Shown: in pieces, positions 1-10,876 of the stretch
Numbering within the stretch: position 1 is the stretch's first letter
Layout: every line of letters begins with the position of its first letter
Translations under genes and position numbers: made by a program
Assembly: GCF_000283155.1 (NCBI RefSeq)
Contig: NW_004454178.1
Span: 24,432,099 to 24,496,098 of the forward strand
Origin: Ceratotherium simum simum
Taxonomy: Eukaryota; Chordata; Mammalia; Perissodactyla; Rhinocerotidae
Length of the DNA: 64,000 nucleotides
Reading direction: 5' to 3'
The notes under the pieces: model-generated
What the model was told of the DNA's origin: nothing
The model's input: only the letters and a program-made list of their open reading frames with translations
Database searches by the model: none

Positions 1-85
1 ACTTAACTCTGTAGGTTAGAGAAAAAGAAAGAAACCAAACAAGTCACGGAGTACCAAAACAGACAAGGAAACCCATCTGTTATCT

Positions 86-461
86 GAAGAATTATATTCC
101 CCCAAAATTTATATGTCGGAGTCCTAAACTCCAGTACCCCAGAATGTACTTGGAGATACAGTCTTTAAAGAGGCGATTAAGTTAAAATGAGGTCATTAGG
201 GTGAGCACTCACCCAAGTGACTGGTATCTTCTTAAGAAGAGGAGATTAGGACAAAGACACACACAGAGGAATGACCATGTGAAGACAGAGGGAGAAGATG
301 GCCATCTACAAACCAAGGAGAGAGGTCTCAGAAGAAACCAACCCTAGTGACCCCTTGATCTTGGACTTGCAGCCTCCAGAACTGTGAGGAAATAAATTTT
401 TGCATTTTAAGCCACTCAGCCTGTGACACTTGTTATGGCAGCCCTAGCAGACTGATACACC
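86..461 (+). mobile_element. MLT1-type MaLR solo LTR
   Basis: The sequence follows the MLT1-like LTR pattern from the CCCCCAAAATTTATATGT head, through the GAGGTCATTAGGGTG and CTTCTTAAGAAGAGGA blocks, to CTCCAGAACTGTGAGGAAATAAA near the 3' end. That AATAAA is the LTR poly(A) signal, so the element is sense on this strand. No internal retroviral sequence adjoins it, so I read it as a solo LTR. Subfamily assignment is not possible by eye. Confidence 0.85.
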
Positions 462-1050
462 AAATCTTCGGTGTGGGACACCCTATGGACACATCACCAA
501 GTGTGAATCCCATTATCAGGCATCCTAGTTGTCGCTCGAATGAGGTCCCACTGGAGTATGTCATCACTTAGACTGGCTTTTCTTGTCATGGGTTCTTTTC
601 TTTGAAACATAACCAAGGCTTCTCTTTATGTGTTCAGTTTATCAACGTTTTCCAGCATAGCCATGGGATCCAGTTCCATTGACTAAAGTGAGATTTCTAT
701 CTAGTACAACTACTTGATATTTCATGTTAGTTTTTCTGTTTGTTTCAGGATAATCTCAGGAAGAGTCCACAGGTGTGATCTCATCTAAAGTATTACATGA
801 CTCAACCTGAAATTCAATCTGTACAGCAGTCTAATATTCTGAAACAATAGCTTCCATATAGATTCCAAATAGGCACAGATATTATTAGACTGAAAAAGAT
901 CTGTATAGCTGAAAGAATATAAAAATAGAGGAGAGAGAAAAAATGAGAGAGACAGAGACAAAGAGACAAGGGGGGAGGGTACACTTGAGTAATTAATTAG
1001 GTAAAAATTGGAAGAGTGACAACAGGGTTCAAATGATATTAATAATAGTT
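462..1050. other. Unique non-coding stretch, purine-rich tract
   Basis: I see no gene here. Around 915-980 there is a purine-rich GAGA/AGAGAC run. The 93-codon antisense frame over this tract is low-complexity (Ser/Leu/Phe-rich) and is best explained by the composition. Confidence 0.6.
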
Positions 1051-1054
1051 CTTG

Positions 1055-1262
1055 TTTCTTGAGCATCTCCTCCGGCTCAGGCGCCCTAAGGCTATGACCT
1101 GATCCTTTCGATGGCCCTGATAATCACATCGTATTCTCATGACACATAAAGCAAGAGGGAGGTACAAGATGTGAAATGACCTCCCCGGGACCCTAGAGCT
1201 GGCAGGATACCCACCCTGGGCTGAACTGACCTCAGAGGCTGACGCTGCTCCCCCATGGCATG
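1055..1262 (-). mobile_element. MIR SINE, antisense
   Basis: The order of blocks fits a diverged MIR read on the opposite strand: TTGAGCATCTCCTCCGGCTC, then a region resembling the oligo-purine core, then GACCTCCCCGGGACCCTAGAGCTGGCAGGATACCCACC, the counterpart of the MIR region read as 'ggtcacacagctagtaagtggcagagc'. It is strongly diverged. Confidence 0.5.
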
Positions 1263-2095
1263 TACCTCCCCCAAAGAGGTGGGATTTCAGAGAGAACGCC
1301 CTGCAAGCCCTAGGTAACCAGGTGCCGAGCACACCCCAGTGCCTCATGATCATAAAGTGAGGGTTCTAATGCCAGCCTTCCTGTTCTGACAGATGCAGTT
1401 CCTGCTACACGGGATGTCAGTGTACGTGTGGGAAAGATGTCGCTGAGATAATTTAACTGTGCTGTCAATTGCAAACAGCTCCAAGCACAGAGCTAAAAAC
1501 AAAGAAGCCAGACACATGAAATGCCATAGTTCAGCATTTCCAAATAGCCCAGTCTTTATGCATCCTCATTTTTCAGTCCAAGAGCTATCATTGGTTTTAA
1601 TTGTCCCAATCAATATCAAAAGAATTTTAGAGAGTCATTTAACGCAAAGGTGACTCATTTTACACAATGCAATTAAACTCGTTTAACACAGTGATAGGCA
1701 CTGGTTGTGCTGAGCACACTCCATGGCTGCCATTATTTTAGAGCAAGGTCTCTAATCCAGGCCTTCCTGTGGGGGCTGCACTTGGTTTGCACTGCACTTG
1801 GATAGATAAACAAAGAATAACATTTCAAATAGAAGCTAGTTCAGATTTAATATAATTCATCATAAATTCCTAACAAAAGTATTTTAAGAATCCTTTCCTT
1901 AAAAGGTTTAAACACTATTTAAAATGCCACGCTCTACATAATGGTGGAGTGTTTGAAAGATAACTTCAAGTTCAAGAATGAAACAAAGATAACCACCATC
2001 TCCATTACTTTTATATTTTTTAAGTTCCCCACAATGCAACAACACATGAAAATAAATAATAATGAGCAAATTCATTGGAGAGATATCTAATAAGT
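1263..2095. other. AT-rich unique DNA, possible conserved block at 1590-1700
   Basis: No gene is visible. The interval 1590-1700 is AT-rich but complex, with TTTTAATTGTCCCAATCAAT and CAATTAAACTCGTTTAAC homeodomain-like words and no repeat signature. That is the texture often seen in conserved non-coding elements. Conservation cannot be tested here. Confidence 0.3.
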
Positions 2096-2575
2096 GACTG
2101 TCACTGCTACCTGGGCATGGGGACACAGTGGTGAGTCAGTTGGATAATCTTCTAACCCACGTGGAGTTTATCTTCTAGTAGGGAAAAAGACACAAGAATG
2201 AGCACAAGAATAAATAAATGGGTGAGTGGAGGGTCACAATAAATGTAATGAATAAAAATCTAAAAAGGTAGCATAGTAGAAAGTGACAGAGAGGGGCATC
2301 TATTTAAATGAGTAATCAGACCTCTGTGAGAGGTGACACTTGAAATGGAACCTGAATGCTGAGAAGAGTCCAACCATTCAAAGATTTAGGGAATAACATT
2401 ACAGGCAGAGGGGAAAGCATGTGCAAAGGCCCTGAAACAGGAGCAAACTCAGTATTTTCCAAGGGATAGAAAGAAAACAGTGAACACGGAGCACTGGACA
2501 GAGGGGGAGAGCAGACCCGGACGAGACCTCAGAGGAAACAAGACCAGATGTGCAGGGATTTGGAGGAATGCTACG
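2096..2575 (-). mobile_element. L2 LINE fragment, antisense
   Basis: This reads as the reverse complement of the L2 3' end. The diagnostic block is CAGGCAGAGGGGAAAGCATG followed by TGCAAAGGCCCTGAAACAGG at about 2403-2443, the complement of the L2 'agggcctttgcacatgctgttccctctgcctgg' segment. Upstream pieces such as 'cacagtggtgagtcag' fit the L2 3' tail. Confidence 0.8.
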
Positions 2576-2599
2576 ATTCCATCAAAGGGCAACAGAGAT

Positions 2600-3018
2600 C
2601 CATCAACAGATGAATGGATAAACATGTAGTCTATCCATACAGTGGAATATTATTCAGCCTTAAAAAGGAAGGAACTTCTGACACATGCTACAACATAAAT
2701 GAACTTCAGGACATTATACTAAGTGAAATAAGCCAGTCACAAAGTTCAAATATTGTATGATTCCACTTATACAAAGAGCCTAGAGTAGTCAAATTCACAG
2801 AGACAGAAAGTAGTATGAGGGTGCGGGGGGCTAGGGGACGGGCAATAAGGAGTTGTTTTTCAATGGGTGCGGAACTTTAGCTTTTCAAGATGAAAACATT
2901 CTGGAGATCTGTTGCACAATAATGCAAACATACTCAACACTACTGAACTGTACACTTAAAAGTGGTTAAGACAGTAAATTTTACGTGATTTTTTTGCCAC
3001 AATTAAAAATATTTTTAG
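2600..3018 (+). mobile_element. L1 (L1M-type) 3' end
   Basis: The sequence follows the 3' end of mammalian-wide L1s: 'ccatcaacagatgaatggat', 'acagtggaatattattcagc', 'gtatgattccacttatacaa', 'gagacagaaagtagtatgag' and 'ctgaactgtacacttaaaag'. The A/T-rich end at about 3000-3018 is the likely tail and served as the insertion site of the ERE that follows. Confidence 0.9.
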
Positions 3019-3272
3019 AGGCCGGCCCAGTGGCGCAAGCGGTTAAGTGTGCACGCTCCGCTGCAGCTGCCTGGGGCTCGCCGGTTCAGATCAGGCACCC
3101 ACCGACGCACTGCTTGTTAAGCCATGCTGTGGCGGCCTCCCGTAAAAAGTGGAGGAAGATGGGCACAAATGTTGGCCCAGGGCCAGTCTTCCTCAGCAAA
3201 AAAGAGGAGAATTGGCATCGGATGTTAGCTCAGGGCTGGTCTTCCTCACAAAAAAAATATATATATATATTT
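3019..3272 (+). mobile_element. ERE tRNA-derived SINE
   Basis: It has a GCCGGCCCAGTGGCGCAAGC head, a degraded B box (GGTTCAGATCA) and two tandem 3' modules of the form GG(A/C)...ATGTT(A/G)GC(T/C)CAGGGC...GTCTTCCTCA, ending in an A-rich/AT tail. The flanks ATATTTTTAGAG and ATATTTTTAAAA look like a diverged target-site duplication in the L1 tail. The family is restricted to perissodactyls, which gives the organism call. Confidence 0.9.
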
Positions 3273-3274
3273 TT

Positions 3275-6180
3275 AAAAATTTGAAAGGGTAATAGGGAAC
3301 TGTGGGGAATTTTAAGCAGGGAGCAGCCACGCTTGGATTTTTTAAATATTATTGGTTGAAGATGACCTGACTCCACTCCTAAAAAAGTCTAAACAGCAAA
3401 CTTCTTGAAAACCTAAAGGTTAATACAAAGACCTCTGTGAAGGGGATAACTGTAAGAAAAATATACAGAAAAAAAGTAGCAAAGTCATTAGTCATGGAAA
3501 ACAAACAAATAAACCATTGTGAAATTCAAGATCTCATTCATAAGAGACTCAAGGATTTGAAATAGTAATAAATCAAATTACTTACATGTGCTACCATCAT
3601 TAAAAACTTGCAAAATTACTGAAGAGGTACTCGATAAACTGTTACTGGATGAATAAGCAAAACTATAAAGCCTTATTAAGAGGTTAAAAAAAATTAAGAC
3701 ACGGTGGAGAAACATCGTGTTCTATTTTACAAATAAAGTGTGATTCTATTTAAAATATAAATAGGGTCCTCTTTATATAACTCAATCAAATGATGACAAA
3801 TTCATCAGCACAATAAAATAGGTGGGAACAGGTATGGATGGCCCACGAGGGTAGGGAAGCTTCTCAGAGCTTCTCATTTTCTCTGGTCCTTCACAGGAGG
3901 GGCTCGGACACTTTGTGTTTATAATTTTGTCTTGTTTTTCTTAAGAGGGCTCCCAAATTGTATAGGCTTCATGTTCCACAAAACTTGGAGTATTACCTAT
4001 GTGAGTATATTAAAAACATACTCCAAATAGAAGAAAATGAATTGAAACTTAGCCTTTTTAGAAAACAGTATTAGCTCCTGTAACAATAATAAAAAGTCAA
4101 GTGGAATTGTTAAGAAATAGAAATAAAGATAAATGGAAAGAATATGCATAGCAGAATAGACCCCATATAATATATTACTACACAATCTTCTGAAAACAAA
4201 GGGGTCAGGATGACTTGTAATATAAATAGTGTTGGAATAATCGGGCAGCAGTGTGGAGAAAAACTAATTTATATCCATACTGTACGCTGTAATCCTTGAA
4301 TAAACGTGGTTGTTTAATCATTACAAGCACTTCCATAGAGAAAAATCGGCACCAATATATCTTGCCTTTGAGGAAATGATAAAGGATATAATTTTTTCAA
4401 TATTAAAGGAGATATGAAGCAAACTAATGAGTAATTGAATTTTAAATGTCTTTACTGTATTGATTAAAATAAAAAGTACCAGACTAAAATGTAGAGGGAA
4501 AAGAAGATAAAATGTTTACATGAATTTTCTTAATAAATCTGATTAACATTGATAATGCCCTTTGAAAATACTCATGCATATTTGGAAGGATTTAAAGGCA
4601 CCGATAATAAAATAATAAAACTCATTTTATTATCAAGTACAAAATATATGCACACAAAAGAAGGTAAAAATAATAAACTAGCACTTGAAAAAGAAATTAA
4701 TATGAAAGCAAATGTGAAGTACAATTTTAAACTTAAATTAGAAAAATAATTTAAATAATAACATCTGTTGCTGGCAAATTTGGGATGAAACTAATATATA
4801 CACATACATGCATATGTGTGTTATATGTACAGTTGATAGCATTGCAAATTAGTACAAACGTCTTGTAGATAACTAGACTATGACAACTAAATTTTTTCCT
4901 AGTTTTCCCACTTAAAGAAATTTCTAGAAGGAATGATTAAAGGAAATGATTAAATAGAAGATACAAGCTATATTTAAAGAAGGTAATTATTGACATAATA
5001 CCTGTTAGAGAAAAAAATAAGAGCAACTTAAGTTTTGAATATCAGAGAAATCGATAACTAAATTTTGATACTTTAATTTAATGGAATGAAGCATAAAAGT
5101 TAAAAGACCATGTAAAAACCCAGGGCAAGCATATGATATAATATAAAATGAACCAACTGCATGAACACAGACCCAAGGTGAACAAATGCCTACCCCCACC
5201 TCCATCCATGATCCAACGAAGGAGAGAACAAGAAGTTACATTCAAAATCTCAGTGGCCCTTGATGTGTGTGCATGCGTGTGAATGAGATGTGGAAGAGGG
5301 GAAGGGTGCTCAGGACTAATCGGAAATTACCACTTTAAGTAAGAAAATAGTGGATTCCCCATATTTTATAAAAGAACCCATATTTTCATACTGTGGTTCT
5401 ATTAAGATTCTGCCTGTCAAGACTAGACTCTCTTAAATGTCAAAACCAGAATGAAGATGTCCATTACCTGCATATAAACCATGAGATCTTGGCAGGCAAT
5501 TTCTAAACATCAAAAGAGTGCTTAAGGAATTCCAAATAAAAGTCGAATCTTACTTTCATTTGTTTAAAAGAGTTTTCTTCCTTCTCACTCTCTCGTTCTT
5601 TGTCATAGACCCACTCTACATCAAATAGAACATTATTTTCCTCTTGGGGAGAAATACAGCTCAGGGTGACTTTAGCCTTTCAAACTTAAACCTTTGGAGC
5701 CAAGTTCCAGTGGGAAATGAAATTTTATAGCACAGTTAAAAGTAAAGAGTGGGAATACTGTGAAATCCTTAACGATTTTCAGCTTTATCACATACTCCAT
5801 CATCAACAGTCAGATGGGACAATGACCCTAGTGGCTGTGTTTATCGCCCATACATCTCCACCTGAGTTCATGCTCCTATAAATACAAAATTTACTGTGAA
5901 TGTTGTGTGTGTGCGTATGCGTTTTTAGATGAAAGAATGTGACATTTATAGAATGAGTACTTCAATATTACAAATCAAATAGAAGGGCTTTGAACATATG
6001 TTTAAGTAAATAGCGTTTAGGCTCATTTTCTATTGAAAGTTTCTTACCAAGTATATATTGTTTGTTTGTGGTCTAGATGTGTTTTTCAAGGCCCTCTTGA
6101 GATGATTCCATCACACTCCATCATATACACCTTGGGGGAGAATCAGTATATAATCCTCAAATTTTCATGTGAAATCAGCA
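3275..6180. other. AT-rich unique or highly decayed repeat DNA
   Basis: No gene or confidently classifiable repeat is visible. The region is very AT-rich with short chance frames only. The 66-codon frame at 4549-4749 is Lys/Asn/Ile-rich, as expected from A-rich DNA. Short alternating purine-pyrimidine stretches occur at 4798-4830 and 5257-5285. Confidence 0.5.
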
Positions 6181-6265
6181 CTTAGAACAATGCCTGGCAT
6201 ATGGTAGGCACTAGACAGTGTTCTTCTGTTGTTATTATTATTATTAATTATTATTACTATTATGT
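6178..6265 (+). repeat. MIR/L2-type 3' tail plus (TTA)n
   Basis: GCACTTAGAACAATGCCTGG and CATATGGTAGGCACTAGACA form the standard 3' signature of a MIR or L2 element. A degenerate (TTA)n run follows at about 6230-6262. Confidence 0.7.
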
Positions 6266-7185
6266 GGGGCATATGTGTTTTCTGAGACCTAGCCAACAAC
6301 AGAGAGTGTTTGGGAGGAGGATCAATGGGCTCAAATGGGTATTTTGTAAACGGTGATGTTTATGTAGCAGTCCAGAAGACAGTGACCAAGGATGAGACTG
6401 TAAGAGTAGAATACATTCATATTCAGCACCCACTGTGTGCTTTACAACCCAGAGAAAACAATGATAATTCATATGAAAGAGACAGAGCTCATGGTCTTAG
6501 AGAATGAACTTATATAGCATTCATGGTTAAACATATCATGGGCAGGGATTTGGACTATAAACACCATGCCACTTCTGGGGGTTCTTTCAAGACTGGGTAT
6601 TAATTTTAAATTGGCTAGGTTATAGCTGGGGGGATCTGGAGGGGGCCAGAAATGAAAGGCCATAGAGGAAACAGGGAGAAAAATACACTTTTTAGCTCTT
6701 GTTTTTTTAGAGAACATGAGAATGAGGAAGGAATCTGTTAGCTCATAGCTTGATTACAACAGTGGCTCCCATTCTTCACCCCATCCCGTAGCCACATGTG
6801 ACTTTATAGTGACCCCCCACTCTGACCTTGGACTCAGCATGGCCAGGAGGATGTGAGCAAGCGTGATGTAGGCAGAGGTTTGAAATGTGCTTGCGTGACT
6901 GGGCTCACTCACTTGTGTCCCACTGCAGGCACGTAAGAATGGGCCAGGCGAGGCTTCTACGGAGTAAGAAACCATGAACAGAGCCAAGGGGCTCCAGTTG
7001 TCCCAGCTGAGGCTACCCTGGGTCAGCCAACAGCCGAGGGAACCGGGACATGGGCTCCCAGCTGCAATCAGCAGGGCTGCCTCGATGATGACCTCTGCAG
7101 AACAGGCGGCAATAATGGTCCATCTTCTCTCCTAAACATTCCAGAAATCTGTCAACGTCTCCTCATCTCTGCAGTTATCACTAGG
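6266..7185. other. Unique non-coding stretch
   Basis: Frames of 60-82 codons on both strands overlap each other and show no domain. I see no repeat family I can name. Confidence 0.5.
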
Positions 7186-7189
7186 ATCA

Positions 7190-7290
7190 TTGATTTGTTG
7201 AAAAAACTGTTTATCCAGCACTTGTTCTGTCTCAGGCATTGAACCAGCTGCCAGACCCCAACAGGGAGCAAGCCAGGTGAGTTCCTTGTG
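7190..7290 (-). mobile_element. L2 fragment, antisense
   Basis: 'gatttgttgaaaaaactg', 'ccagcacttgttctgtctc' and 'ggcattgaaccagctgcc' resemble the reverse complement of the L2 tail (the 'caataaatatttgttgaatg' and 'cccagcacctagcacagtgcc' region). Short and diverged. Confidence 0.45.
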
Positions 7291-7339
7291 AATCATCGGT
7301 CTCTACGCATCTATTCGAGCCCACCTAGACTACCATCTC

Positions 7340-7795
7340 CACACTAATCAGGGTGACATTCAATACCAGTATCTCATTATATCACGTGCCGCTAAGACCT
7401 CCTGTGGCTCTTCCTTGATCTTAGGGGAAAATCCTTAACATGGACCAAGGATCATACCCCTTCAGCCACATCTTCCAGCACACTCCCCCTTGACCCCTAT
7501 ACTTCCTGGTCATCGTGCTTCCTCTTAGTACTTTGAGAAACTTTGTACTTTCTATTCCCTCTGTTGGGAATGCTGTTCCTTCCAGTCCCCAGCTGGTCAG
7601 CTCATTCTCTAACAAGCCTAACAAGTTCAAGTTCCTTCTTACAGACTCTCATAATGTGATGCGGAACAATCGGTGGTTTTACAGGACGATGATTAGATCA
7701 GTATCTATGCCCCAGCCCCCACTTCTAATCTATAAACTCCATTATATTCCCAGCATCCAGGTCGGTGCTCAGTAAATATTTGTTGAATGAATTAT
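7340..7795 (+). mobile_element. L2 LINE 3' end
   Basis: This reads as a sense L2 3' end. It has the pyrimidine-rich body with 'ccttcagccacatcttccag' and 'tgttgggaatgctgttcctt', and the exact L2 terminus 'ggtgctcagtaaatatttgt' followed by TGAATGAA at about 7770-7790. Confidence 0.85.
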
Positions 7796-7975
7796 TAACA
7801 TAATTTTTCTTTCAAATATGAAGAAACAAGAATCAGGAATGTCATGTAAGTTACCCAACATCACACATTGAGGAAATGGGCAAGTCTGAATTTGAACCCT
7901 GAGTCTCTGAACCCAAAGTCCATATTCACTCAAGCTTCCTTCTACCTCTAGGACTGTGCACTTAAAAAGAGCCAG
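7796..7975 (-). mobile_element. MIR SINE, antisense
   Basis: 'atgaagaaacaagaatcagg', 'taagttacccaacatcacac' and 'gaatttgaaccctgagtctc' match the MIR core on the opposite strand ('gaggaaactgaggc', 'aagtaacttgcccaaggtcacac', 'gattcgaacccaggtctg'). Confidence 0.7.
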
Positions 7976-7984
7976 CACTTTTGC

Positions 7985-10229
7985 CTCCACCCTCATTATG
8001 ACCTGAGCTGATTGCCTTGTGTCAGCTGCCTGGCCAGCGGTCAGCCAAGCATAGGGATGCAGGGCTGCAGATAAGCTTCCCTTGGTCAGAATTCTCATCA
8101 CTGCTGTGTCCACAATTGCTCTGCATCCAGGGACTACGGGACAATAGGGACATTTCTTTTTGTTTCCACAAACTTCTCTGGCCTTTAATTTTCATTATCT
8201 AAAAAAAAAAATATCTCGACCATGTAGGAGACACATTCAAAGACTTCACTTGTTTCAAGGGATCAGCAGCTCATGAAATGGTCTGTCTTTGTTGGCGCAG
8301 AGAAAGGCCATAGTGGTCAGATTTCTATTAAAAGTGGCTAGTTAAGCAACAGTCCTGAGGCAACCGAGGAGGTGATTAATGTGCTGACACAGTGATCGAT
8401 GATAAACCTAATAGAGCTTGAAGGAAATTAATGATATTTTGAATGTTTAATAATGGTCCATAACTATCTTAAAGAGACATCTCCATCACAATGTAGTGCT
8501 TTTAAAAGCAGAAGGAGCTTTAATGACAACTGAGTAAAAACTTTGTATGTATGTACACAAGGGACAGAGGGAAACAGAAAATGAAAATAATTCAACGTGT
8601 CAGAGTGGTAGGATGGGGCTTGAGCCTTTATTTTCATTTCCTTTAATAGTATCATGATGGGGTTTTGTGCAATCAATTCTCTTAAAAATAAAACACCAAA
8701 TGGAATGCAGTCCTCTTCAAAATGTATGTATGGTTTTCATGAGAATATAAAGATTAAGTTTATTTATGCCCTTTTCCCCTACCACCAGCAACAAAACCCC
8801 TCTCTGTTCCATGCTGCAATGTAAGCTACATGCAGGGCCATTGTTCTGGAGTTTTTGTCCATTAAGAGTTTGGGAAAATGCACGCTCACCCCAGAGGAAA
8901 GGGTCAGATGCCAGCAGAAGGAATGCCTTCAGGGACAATGGGTCATTGTGATACCCAGGGCCCTGATTAATCATCTGCATCTTCGGGAAAACTCTAAGTA
9001 GTGCTGCAGGAGACACCTCGAGTTAGAAGCTGCATCCGAAGGGGCAGGGAGGCATGTTCTGAGTGAATCTGTGAGTCTCTCAGTAGAACAGGATTCGTGG
9101 TCTGGAATGTCGTCCCCAGCTTGGCTTGCAGAAACCTTTAATTAAATTCTCACTTCTTCACACTCTGGCTTGTTTCACTACTAATTGAATGGGAATATTA
9201 TTTGAGATCATAAATTAAAATTCTGTGAAATTACGATATCTGGCTGTCAGCAGCGTTGTAAGATCATGGATTTGGAAAGTCTGTTCCCAGCAGCCACACG
9301 ACCAGTCTGTGGGCTCTGACACTGAGCCCCGTGCAACTGTGGAAGGTCACATTGGGACGTTGGTCACTTCAGAATCGCATCTAAGGACTTTCCCTGCACA
9401 GTTTGCAAATCAGTCACAGTATTGCTTTATAATGATGCAATTATCGGCGTAGGCTAATAGTGCCTCACCTATATTTAGTTCACCTCCTCTGAGGAGCTGA
9501 GAGTGATTTCCCATCATAACAAACCCGGCATTGAAATAGTCTGCTAGACCTTATGTTCCCTGAAGAGCACAAAGATGGGCTTTGCTCCCCTGACTGAGGG
9601 TGAGCCATTTTTTCAATTTAAGGATTGTCTTCAGTGATCCTTCTGAAAAAATGACCAGGTTTTATCTACATGATGCCAAACCAACCAGAATGTAAAATAC
9701 AATTCACCCTGAACTCACCCCGAATTCCCTGATTAAATGCAATTAAATGTGCTGACCATTAAATGGCCTGACCTGTCAGTTCATTCAAACAGCCCCAGTG
9801 AATGCCGCGCTAGGCACCTGCAGTCACACACAAACTTATTCTCCCCGCAAACAAATTTGATTCCTGATGCCTGAGCTACAATTTTTGGTATAAAGAACTG
9901 TCGACAGTCCTTTGACAGAGACAGAAGAGGGAGCAGCTCTGGAAAGATAGGACTCGATGAGGGACTGGTCTGCAAAGGGCTCTCCCTTCTTAGACCCCTT
10001 TCCAAGATCTGCAACTAAAAAGGGAGTTCTGGGGACAGGAAGGAAACAATGGGATGATGTGCATAAGGAGGAGAGAAAGTATATCTTAACCAGAGACTGT
10101 TTCCTATGGAGAATAAAATAGATAGCCAGAAAGTCACCTGTGTGTAAAAAGAAGGGGAGATAAACCTGTGAAAGACACCAGGGCAGTTTTGAGGCCTCCC
10201 TGTATGATGGAACTCAATAGGTCCACCTC
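7985..10229. other. Unique DNA with three candidate conserved blocks
   Basis: No gene is visible. Blocks at about 8335-8460, 9120-9260 and 9640-9790 are AT-rich, non-repetitive and dense in ATTA/TAAT words, e.g. GAGGTGATTAATGTGCTGAC and CCTGATTAAATGCAATTAAA. They resemble conserved developmental enhancers, but this is only texture; alignment is needed. Short frames in the interval overlap on both strands and have no recognisable domains. Confidence 0.3.
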
Positions 10230-10233
10230 TTGC

Positions 10234-10872
10234 TGAGTGTGGAGCCAAAAAACACAATCAAGGCTGAAACGGGTGAAGAGAAAAGGTTTATTGCTTACAC
10301 AAGCAATGGAGAACACTGGGGATGGCTCCCAAAGCAGCGCCCCCACTCCCACCCCCAGCTTAGTGCAGGCGGAGGTTTTATACACCAGAGTGCAGAGGAT
10401 ATGTTACAACTGTGTAACAACTGGGCCTGATCAGGGTGCATGTGTGGGCCATTACATGATTGATTCAATGCAACACGCCAATTAGACCTGGAGCAACTTG
10501 CAGAGGTCCTGCTGCACGCGCATCTGTTTCACTGTAGGATGGCAACATCTGCAAAACGAGGACATCATCTCCTGAAAAGCAGCACATTGAGTTTCCTCCT
10601 TGTCTGGAACAGATTGGACAGACTATGTTTAGTTATGGATCAAATTTTCAGTAACTCTTTCCTTGCCTGGTTTCTGGTCATACCTGGCCCCCATTAGCCA
10701 GGGGGTTGCAGCCCTGCTATAGCAAAATACATAGAGCCACAGCACCCTAACCCTGTTTAATGTCCCCACTGCTGCTTCTCTTCTTCCTCCCTCAGCCCCT
10801 ATCCACACAGCCCTCGTCCAGGAAAGCTGGGGGATATTGGTGTGATCAATACATTGCAGAACTGTGTTCTCA
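10234..10872 (-). mobile_element. ERV LTR, antisense, with TATA and poly(A) signals
   Basis: Read on the minus strand, a TATAAAACC box (complement at about 10375-10384) is followed some 95 bases later by AATAAACC (complement at about 10284-10291) and a short U5 ending in CTCA. This is the geometry of an LTR promoter and polyadenylation site. The boundaries are inferred: the minus-strand element would start TGAG and end CTCA, with TTGC at 10230-10233 and again at 10873-10876 as a possible 4-bp target-site duplication. Flanks show no gag, pol or env sequence, so it is a solo LTR if correct. Confidence 0.55.
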
Positions 10873-10876
10873 TTGC

